64,000 bases of DNA from Muribaculaceae bacterium (GTDB lineage: Bacteria; Bacteroidota; Bacteroidia; Bacteroidales; Muribaculaceae), in NCBI GenBank assembly GCA_022509205.1, contig JAFLTR010000004.1, positions 1 through 64,000 of the forward strand, read 5' to 3'. The number at the start of each line of letters is the position of its first letter. Within the stretch, counting starts at the first letter, position 1. Made by a program: the position numbers and the translations under genes. Shown one piece after another: positions 54,901 to 61,210 of this stretch. The notes under the pieces are model-generated. The model did no database searches. It had not been told where the DNA came from and worked only from the letters and a program-made list of their open reading frames with translations.

Positions 54901-55090
54901 CTGTCAACTGGAAATTGCCATCAATATCAGTAGCGGTGCCTTTCTTTGTTTCTAAAGACAGGACAGTGGCTCCAATCAATGGCTCGTCGTCGGTTGCCGA
55001 AACAACCGTACCTGTCACAAGGATATCTTCGGCATAAGCCGACAACCCTGCCAACAGGAATAACATTAAACTAAAGATTGATTTTTTCAT
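51962..55090 (-). CDS. SusC/RagA-family TonB-dependent fructan importer
   Basis: A 1042-residue outer-membrane protein. After a signal peptide (cleavage after AYA, residue 20) comes a carboxypeptidase-regulatory-like domain (about 25-95; [20 protein letters not shown]), the TonB box [20 protein letters not shown], the plug (about 115-230; [57 protein letters not shown]) and a 22-strand barrel ending in VTFGLQFGF. The N-terminal regulatory domain with the plug signatures defines the SusC branch. It is the first gene of its operon with susD, the DUF4960 gene and the GH32 gene behind it. Confidence 0.96.
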   Translation of the reverse strand: [1042 protein letters not shown]

Positions 55091-55120
55091 GTGTATTTAG
55101 TGTTGAAAATTTTTATGGCA

Positions 55121-55128
55121 CAAAATTA
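55121..55128 (-). promoter_or_regulatory. Candidate -7 element of the susCD-DUF4960-GH32 operon
   Basis: On the minus strand TAATTTTG stands 30 bases before the susC ATG. The nearest TTTG (55156-55159) is 27 bases away, too far for a normal -33 box, which suits a promoter that depends on an activator. The 11-mer CATTTTTTATA occurs upstream at 55172-55182 (minus strand) and is shared with the other fructan operon. Confidence 0.5.
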
Positions 55129-55267
55129 TAAAGAGCCTTATTATTAGGACTATAACAAATGTGGATTAGAATATAAAAAATGCGTGATGCAACAATTCTT
55201 ACATAAATCGCAACCATTTTAATAATGCGCCATTTTCATATCATTTCTTTTTATGAGATTATTCAAA

Positions 55268-55307
55268 ATTTAATCGGTACAGTCGTCAACGGCTTTACCG
55301 ATTAAAC
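55268..55307 (-). terminator. Terminator of the epimerase-DUF4271-hemD-PPDK_N operon
   Basis: TTTAATCGGTA (55269-55279) pairs perfectly with TACCGATTAAA (55296-55306), and AGTCG/CGGCT inside extends the stem to a TCAA tetraloop with one mismatch. It lies about 35 bases beyond the stop of the 981-residue protein, and on that strand TTTTG follows. Confidence 0.75.
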
Positions 55308-55341
55308 TATAATCGCCTGTGTTTTGGTTGAAGTCGGGAAC

Positions 55342-58287
55342 TTATTTCCTGACAATTCCCACTCCTTTCATACCATTGATGGCAATAGTGAGAGGGTCAG
55401 GAAGCTCCACTACTCTTAAGGATTCGGATTCATATTTAGCCGGAAGGGAATCGAGATAATCGATATCGTATAAACCATTTCCGGCGGAAGGGTCGACAGT
55501 GAAATAACCCACGCCAAAGGAAGTGAGATTCTGGAAGAAATGAGTGCCTTGGGAAGGCTCAATTCTATATCCCGGAATTGCAGTCTCTACCAAAAGGCGC
55601 GCGCCGGCAATGTGTGGCCATCTAACAGGGATGCCCAATGCCGGATCGGAAGAACCCCAGCGCCCGGGACCTATCAAGATATATGGCTCATTTTTCTCCA
55701 CCAGTTCCCGGTTAAGTTTATCAACTTCCAGAGCAAGCGCCGGATTATTGGCACTATTGAAATTATTTTCCCTGACATAGACAATGTGTCTGACGTTGTC
55801 CATCACACCATGCCCCAGAGCCTTTTCCGACCGTAGAATCAGTTGGGAGTCATCCACATTCATCACAGAATCATCGAGCATTTCCTTTTTATCCACGATA
55901 GGCCTGATCTGGAGCCAATATATTGTGCCTTTTTTCTCTTCCGTGGATGCCTGCGGATTAATGATGCCTGCAAATTCTATCTCCACGGGCCTACCCATAG
56001 CATATTGTCCTGTGGATAGCATGAAGTCGACACTATCAGCCAAAGGGAACACCTCCTGACGCAAGACATTTGCAAAAGTGACTACTTTCCGACCCGGGCC
56101 CCAGTCTGTGTCTCTAAGCATACGGTCGTTGGGATCAAAAGTTGATACCATATACCTCAATGCATCTGTCTTGAAAGCATCGGCCACAGATATTTTCTTT
56201 ATATTGAAGCCTTCGTCGGTGGAGAATTCTTCGCTATCGGGAGCCACGCTGCTCAAGCCATAAAGATTCTTCTGAGTATCTCGCAAAGCCAGTTCTATAG
56301 TAGAAGTCTGCAAAACATGTCCCGGATGTTTCGGAGAGAATCTCAGCGCCATGCCGCCATCGACAATATATTTTCCAAGACCGGCAGCTACCTCCACCAC
56401 ACCTTCTTCGGATTTTTCTTCCCCGACTGGATAATAGTTGATAGATCTTCCCACTCCGGAAAAAGAAGGATAATAGTAATCGCCATGCCATTCTCCCACC
56501 ACTTCCTGAATTATGATAGCCATCTTCTCCTGCTCGATGACATTGCTTGTGGCGTTCATATAAGCCTTTGAATCGGCAAAGAAGACAGAGGCATAGACTC
56601 CCTTCACAGCGTCGCAAAGAAGACGCAACATCTCTTCGCGATCCTGTAGATAAGGGATCATATAGGTGGAATAAATACCCGCGAAAGGCTGATAATGAGA
56701 ATCTTCAAGAAGTGAAGAACTGCGGATTGCAAGTGGCTTGTCAAGCACATCGAATAAGGCGCGAAAATCATCAAGCAGATGTTCAGGAAGTTTGGCCCTC
56801 AGAAATTGTGCCAGTATTTCGGAGTCCGGAAGTTTGGAGAGGCCCACACGATAAAGGCCGTTGTAATCCATAAACTGATCGAAGATGTCGGTGCAGAGCA
56901 CCACTGTGCGCGGAATCGTTATCTGCACTCCTTTGAGATCGTCAAATTCCGGATATCGCTTGATGATATGGTCGATAAACGCCAGGCCACGTCCCTTTCC
57001 GCCCAGCGACCCCTCCCCTATGCGCTGGAAATTACTGTAACGGTCGAACCGGTCTTTGACAAATATCGCCACCACTCCGCGGTTTTTCATCTTGCGGTAT
57101 TTCACGATCGAATCGAATATCAATTCCTTCACGGAATCCGCCTCCTCAATCTTAGAGAAGAAATGACGCTTCATTATATCCGCAATGGGGAACAAAGCCC
57201 GGGAATATAGCCAGCGGGAGACGTCATTCTTCCGGCAATGAGCATACAGGGCGTCATCAGGGATATTGAATACCTGCCTCTGGAGAGTCTTGAGGTCGGG
57301 GATTCTCATAATCTCGTGACCGTCTACCGGATCTTTCACAATAAAATCACCGAAGCCAAAATTCTGTTCCACCGCCTTCCTGAGCTCCTGCGGGAAAGTC
57401 TTGGAGTTTTTATCGAGGAAAAGGTATCCTGCTTTCTCGGCTTTCATCCGGTTTTCACTCTCCATGCTTTCAAGGATCACAGGAGTGAAAGGATGGCGTT
57501 CATGCAGAGAATCAGCCAAAGTGATTCCGGCGTTGGGATCTTTAACTCCCGCGTGGGGGAAACGCATATCGGAGATCACTCCAAGGATATTCTCCCCGTA
57601 TTTATCATAGAGAGCCTGAGCTTCCTCATAATCGCGGGCAAGCAGCACTTTCGGACGACCTCTCATTCTTAACATCCTTTCATGCTCGTTGAGCGCTTCT
57701 GTCGAGAATGTTCGGCTCTGAATAAAAAGATATCTGAAAAGGTGGGGAAGCACTGAGGAATAAAACCGGATAGAGTCTTCTACCACTACGATGCATTGCA
57801 CTCCGATATTCAAAATATCGTTTTCGGCATTCATCCGGTCTTCTATCAGTTTTATGATAGCAAGAATAAGATCGACATCTCCCAGCCATGAGAACACATA
57901 ATCCACTCCGGCAAGGTCTTCATTGGCTATACGTCGTCTCACCTCCTTTGAAAAGGGAGTCAAGACCACGAATGGGATCGACGGATATTCTGCATCGATA
58001 TTCTTAGCCTCCCGGAAAGTTTCGCTGATATCCACTCCGGGCATTGCTATGATGAGGTCGAACTGCATCTCCTTGAGAAGCCGTTTTGCCTCTTCGTAGG
58101 TGGCAGCTTTCACAAACCTCGGAGGGGATGAAAGATGAAGATCTACATATTCGAAATATACCTGTTCCTCCACTCTTCCATCCTCTTCAAGCATGAAGGA
58201 GTCGTAGGGTGTCGCAATCAGAAGCACAGTGAAAATGCGCTTCTGCATAAGCTTCTGAAATTCTGTTTCTTTAAGGAACCTGGGCAT
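55342..58287 (-). CDS. Double receiver-like plus PPDK_N-type ATP-binding protein of unknown function
   Basis: A 981-residue cytoplasmic protein. Residues about 17-145 and 160-310 look like two response-regulator receiver folds: the first has LLIATPYDSFMLEE and FDLIIAMPGVD but no clear phospho-site; the second has CIVVVEDSIRFYSSVL, ISDMRF (D240 as possible acceptor) and LFLDKNS (K293). Residues about 415-830 match the ATP-binding N-terminal domain of PEP synthase and pyruvate phosphate dikinase (GGKGRGLAFIDHII; PLAIRSSSLLEDSHYQPFAGIYSTYM; VVEVAAGLGKYIVDGG). The phospho-histidine swivelling domain and the PEP/pyruvate barrel are absent; the last 150 residues (LIGPGRWGSSDPALGIPV) are of a different type. 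Similar proteins occur across Bacteroidales, often labelled PEP/pyruvate-binding. The first ATG overlaps hemD by 17 bases; a second at 58248 is possible. Confidence 0.85.
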   Translation of the reverse strand: MPRFLKETEFQKLMQKRIFTVLLIATPYDSFMLEEDGRVEEQVYFEYVDLHLSSPPRFVKAATYEEAKRLLKEMQFDLIIAMPGVDISETFREAKNIDAEYPSIPFVVLTPFSKEVRRRIANEDLAGVDYVFSWLGDVDLILAIIKLIEDRMNAENDILNIGVQCIVVVEDSIRFYSSVLPHLFRYLFIQSRTFSTEALNEHERMLRMRGRPKVLLARDYEEAQALYDKYGENILGVISDMRFPHAGVKDPNAGITLADSLHERHPFTPVILESMESENRMKAEKAGYLFLDKNSKTFPQELRKAVEQNFGFGDFIVKDPVDGHEIMRIPDLKTLQRQVFNIPDDALYAHCRKNDVSRWLYSRALFPIADIMKRHFFSKIEEADSVKELIFDSIVKYRKMKNRGVVAIFVKDRFDRYSNFQRIGEGSLGGKGRGLAFIDHIIKRYPEFDDLKGVQITIPRTVVLCTDIFDQFMDYNGLYRVGLSKLPDSEILAQFLRAKLPEHLLDDFRALFDVLDKPLAIRSSSLLEDSHYQPFAGIYSTYMIPYLQDREEMLRLLCDAVKGVYASVFFADSKAYMNATSNVIEQEKMAIIIQEVVGEWHGDYYYPSFSGVGRSINYYPVGEEKSEEGVVEVAAGLGKYIVDGGMALRFSPKHPGHVLQTSTIELALRDTQKNLYGLSSVAPDSEEFSTDEGFNIKKISVADAFKTDALRYMVSTFDPNDRMLRDTDWGPGRKVVTFANVLRQEVFPLADSVDFMLSTGQYAMGRPVEIEFAGIINPQASTEEKKGTIYWLQIRPIVDKKEMLDDSVMNVDDSQLILRSEKALGHGVMDNVRHIVYVRENNFNSANNPALALEVDKLNRELVEKNEPYILIGPGRWGSSDPALGIPVRWPHIAGARLLVETAIPGYRIEPSQGTHFFQNLTSFGVGYFTVDPSAGNGLYDIDYLDSLPAKYESESLRVVELPDPLTIAINGMKGVGIVRK

Positions 58288-59038
58288 TGTGGCGTGAGAG
58301 GAAATCGTCGAGGGCCGATGTCATGGAGGGCATCTCTTTGGTGGGAGCCTCAATAGCAAGTTCAAGGCCGGAGTCTTTGACAGCCTGTGCCGTAGGCGCA
58401 CCGAATGTGCCTATCAATGCTTTCTGTTTACCATCTTTCACGAAATCAGGCACATTCTTCAACAGGGAATGAATTCCCACCGGACTGAAGAAAAGCATCA
58501 GGTCATAGTCACATTTCTCGTCAGGTGTGAAATCATTGCTCACCGTGCGATACATCATCGCAGGGGTAAGGTCGATTTTTAACGCCGAAAGAGCTTCCAT
58601 TCTTTCGGGTAGGATATCGGAAACCGGGATAAGGAATTTTTCCTTATGGTTTTTCTGGACTGCTGAAATAAACTGTGGATCGTCGAGACGCCCTGTGAGC
58701 CCGAAAGAGATCTTGCGCTTACGATAGACTATATATTTCTGAAGGTAAAGGGCTATCTGCTCCGTGGTGCAGAAATAACGCATGGTGTCGGGCACATTTA
58801 CACGCGATTCTTCGCAAAGTCTGAAGAAATTGTCAATTGCAGTGCGAGCAGTAAAAATTACAGCCGTATATTCGGCCAAATTAATTTTTGACTGACGGAA
58901 TTCTTTGACTGTCAGCGGCTCCACCTTTATCATTGGTCGGAACACTATTTCTACGTCATGTTTCTTTGCAATCTCGAAATACGGAGATTTAGGTGAGGTA
59001 GGCTGAGGTTGCGAAACCAGAATCTTCTTAATTTTCAT
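58271..59038 (-). CDS. hemD: Uroporphyrinogen-III synthase
   Basis: A 255-residue enzyme candidate for ring closure to uroporphyrinogen III. HemD proteins vary widely; the call rests on the two-domain Rossmann-like pattern (KKILVSQPQPTSPKSPYFEIAKKHDVEIVFRP at the N terminus), AVIFTARTAIDNFFRLCEE, and the late motif LMLFFSPVGIHSLLKNVP with FGAPTAQAVKDSGLELAIEAP, which correspond to the conserved FTS and GxxTA-type stretches. The neighbouring DUF4271 gene 119 bases upstream is its usual partner in Bacteroidales. The rest of the heme pathway is not seen in the window, and many gut Bacteroidales keep only parts of it. Confidence 0.85.
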   Translation of the reverse strand: MKIKKILVSQPQPTSPKSPYFEIAKKHDVEIVFRPMIKVEPLTVKEFRQSKINLAEYTAVIFTARTAIDNFFRLCEESRVNVPDTMRYFCTTEQIALYLQKYIVYRKRKISFGLTGRLDDPQFISAVQKNHKEKFLIPVSDILPERMEALSALKIDLTPAMMYRTVSNDFTPDEKCDYDLMLFFSPVGIHSLLKNVPDFVKDGKQKALIGTFGAPTAQAVKDSGLELAIEAPTKEMPSMTSALDDFLSRHNAQVP

Positions 59039-59157
59039 AGGTCAGAGGTCATCGTTACTACAGACTTAGAGGTCTATAATTACTCGCTCGGAGAGAGGAT
59101 ACAGGCTGAAATACACAGATTTCCTTCACTGTATGGGTATCGGCTGCGACAAAAATC

Positions 59158-59952
59158 TCACAGAATCTTGTCCAGAAGAAGAGAGATCCGATAGCACAAA
59201 ATCAACGGAATAATTTCCAGACTGCAAAGGTAGCATAAAAAAAGCACCCAAGACGAAAATTGATAGAAAAAAATCCTGTAACCTTTCCAGATAAATACCA
59301 ATTTCGCCAGAATAAAAACGAGCAAAGCAAGAGAGGCGACTCCGGGAGCGGTCTGTGGCAAACAGATTCCCACAAGAGCCAGAATAAAAAATGCCGGTGC
59401 CATAAGTGCCTGACTTGCAGAGAATCCCTTGACCCATAATTCGGCATGTGAACGGTCACTAAACACCCAACCGACAGCTGCATAAGACCACCACATGAAG
59501 ATACTATATCCGGCCGCTACAACCATTCCCCAAAGCATCCCGATGGCCGAAATGGGTAAGGGATCGCCCGATGTGAGAAAAAAGCGAAGAAAACAATAAC
59601 CGATGATTCCTGCGCATCCACACCAGAGAATATTCAGCATGACGATAAGACTCGTTTCCCTGACAGTGTCGTCGAAAACATTCTGTCGCGTGCGAGTTTC
59701 TATGAGATTTCGGAAAATAGTAAGTGCATATTTTATGTTGTTTCGGAATCTCAGGGCAATAATGAGAAAGAGCAGGAAAAGTCCTGTGAGTATGAATGAA
59801 ATGCCGTTCCCATTGTCCGACCTCAGAGGTGCCCTTTCGGGAGGTGGCGGAGGTGTCAGCAACAATCCGTAGACCGGTTCGGGCGCGGCAATGGTATCAA
59901 AGGTTTCAAAAACCGCTTGACTTACGGTTGATATCGAATCGTTCAGAGCCAT
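59158..59952 (-). CDS. DUF4271 inner-membrane protein
   Basis: A 264-residue membrane protein of the DUF4271 family, found next to hemD in many Bacteroidetes. A Pro-rich stretch (LLTPPPPPERAP, residues about 30-41) precedes the first hydrophobic segment (about 50-67); five or six more segments follow. The family pattern ends in LWVKGFSASQALMAPAFFILALVGICL and a Trp/Phe/Tyr-rich helix pair. Its function is unknown. Its start overlaps the stop of the upstream epimerase gene by 10 bases, so the two are coupled. Confidence 0.85.
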   Translation of the reverse strand: MALNDSISTVSQAVFETFDTIAAPEPVYGLLLTPPPPPERAPLRSDNGNGISFILTGLFLLFLIIALRFRNNIKYALTIFRNLIETRTRQNVFDDTVRETSLIVMLNILWCGCAGIIGYCFLRFFLTSGDPLPISAIGMLWGMVVAAGYSIFMWWSYAAVGWVFSDRSHAELWVKGFSASQALMAPAFFILALVGICLPQTAPGVASLALLVFILAKLVFIWKGYRIFFYQFSSWVLFLCYLCSLEIIPLILCYRISLLLDKIL

Positions 59953-60953
59953 CCCTCTTTCTTATACCAGTCAGCAGCATTTCTCACCCCCTCTTTTAGC
60001 GACACCATCGGATTGAAACCGAAATCTCTCTTTGCCTTACTGACATCGGCATCCCAGTTTCGCTGCTTCATGATATTGTATTTATCGCGATTAAGGGTGG
60101 AAGGTTTCATTCTTGCCACACCCCATTTTTCAGCTACTGCCGACACGGCTTTGACAGCCCACAGAGGCATCGGAAGGGACAGGACATGCTTGCGTCCGAT
60201 GGCTTCGGCAGCTATTTTACGAAATTCTTTCTGAGTGTAGGACTTATCCTCGGAAATAATGTAGGTATTGCCGGCAGGGGCTTTTTCAAGGGCATCAAAT
60301 ACTGCCCGCGCGAGGTCCTCCACATAGATGAAAGTGAGAAGTTGTTTCTTATATCCTGCCGAGAAATCAAATCCTTTGGAAATCGACTGCAACATCAGGT
60401 AATAATCTTTGTCACGTGGACCGTAGATGCCTGTGGGCCGAAAAATTATATACGGGATGCCCTCCATCTGAAGGAGCATTTCTGCTTTCAGTTTGGAAGC
60501 ACCGTAACGAGTGTTGGGAGCCGGAATATCTGTCTCCCGGAATTTGGCGCCATCTTTTTCGTGGGATGGGCCATGAACCGACAAGGAGCTCATCAGAAGA
60601 AATTTGTCAGGCACCTTCCCTGTCGCCTTAAGTGATTCGAGAAAATTCTTCAGATATTCATAATTCACTTTTGAGAAATCGGAGAAAGAAATCGCCTTGG
60701 TGGCTCCAAGATTATATACAATCCAATCCCATTTCTGATCTCCGGGCATGGACTCTTCGATGGTTTGAGCGAGAGAGTCGGGATTATCGAAGTCGAAGGT
60801 TACGAATTTGATAGCCGAGTCGGCAAGATATTTACGTGAAGTCGTTTCTCTCACTCCGGCATAAACCTCACATCCTCTGCGGAGACCCTCTTCTACAATG
60901 AAACCTCCGGCAAACCCTCCTGCCCCGACCACCAATACTTTCCTCTTATCCAT
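59943..60953 (-). CDS. NAD-dependent epimerase/dehydratase-family protein
   Basis: A 336-residue short-chain dehydrogenase of the extended (epimerase) type. The NAD-binding GxxGxxG motif is G10-G13-G16 in VVGAGGFAGGF, and the catalytic Tyr and Lys are Y150 and K154 in TRYGASKLKAE; S122 or S123 in LLMSSLSVHG completes the site. The substrate-binding half varies and does not reveal the substrate; sugar nucleotides are usual. It is the first gene of the operon with DUF4271, hemD and the PPDK_N-like protein. Confidence 0.9.
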   Translation of the reverse strand: MDKRKVLVVGAGGFAGGFIVEEGLRRGCEVYAGVRETTSRKYLADSAIKFVTFDFDNPDSLAQTIEESMPGDQKWDWIVYNLGATKAISFSDFSKVNYEYLKNFLESLKATGKVPDKFLLMSSLSVHGPSHEKDGAKFRETDIPAPNTRYGASKLKAEMLLQMEGIPYIIFRPTGIYGPRDKDYYLMLQSISKGFDFSAGYKKQLLTFIYVEDLARAVFDALEKAPAGNTYIISEDKSYTQKEFRKIAAEAIGRKHVLSLPMPLWAVKAVSAVAEKWGVARMKPSTLNRDKYNIMKQRNWDADVSKAKRDFGFNPMVSLKEGVRNAADWYKKEGWL

Positions 60954-60977
60954 CTGATTGCTCCGATTTTTATGTCA

Positions 60978-60985
60978 CAAAATTA
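60978..60985 (-). promoter_or_regulatory. Candidate -7 element of the epimerase operon
   Basis: On the minus strand TAATTTTG lies 25 bases before the epimerase ATG. No TTTG is seen at the right -33 distance. Confidence 0.4.
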
Positions 60986-61194
60986 CAAAATTTTCTGTTA
61001 CATCGGATATTCACGAAGCTATCGGGTCGGAAAGATAACTTACCGGGGAAAATAGGAAAAGTCCCCTCAAATAGCGGATTACTCCCGATATATGGAGTAT
61101 TGGAAGTATCGGTTGAAATAACTCCGACTTCAGAAATAAGCAAGGAAAAAGTGACTGTGAGTCAATAAGTGGGGTTACATCTAAAAAAAAGAAT

Positions 61195-61202
61195 TAAATT
61201 TG
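61195..61202 (+). promoter_or_regulatory. Candidate -7 element of the sensor gene
   Basis: TAAATTTG fits the -7 consensus but ends only 8 bases before the preferred ATG at 61211, so the RNA would start within a base or two of the start codon. No -33 TTTG is seen. Either the message is leaderless or the match is accidental. Confidence 0.3.
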
Positions 61203-61210
61203 TAACCGAT

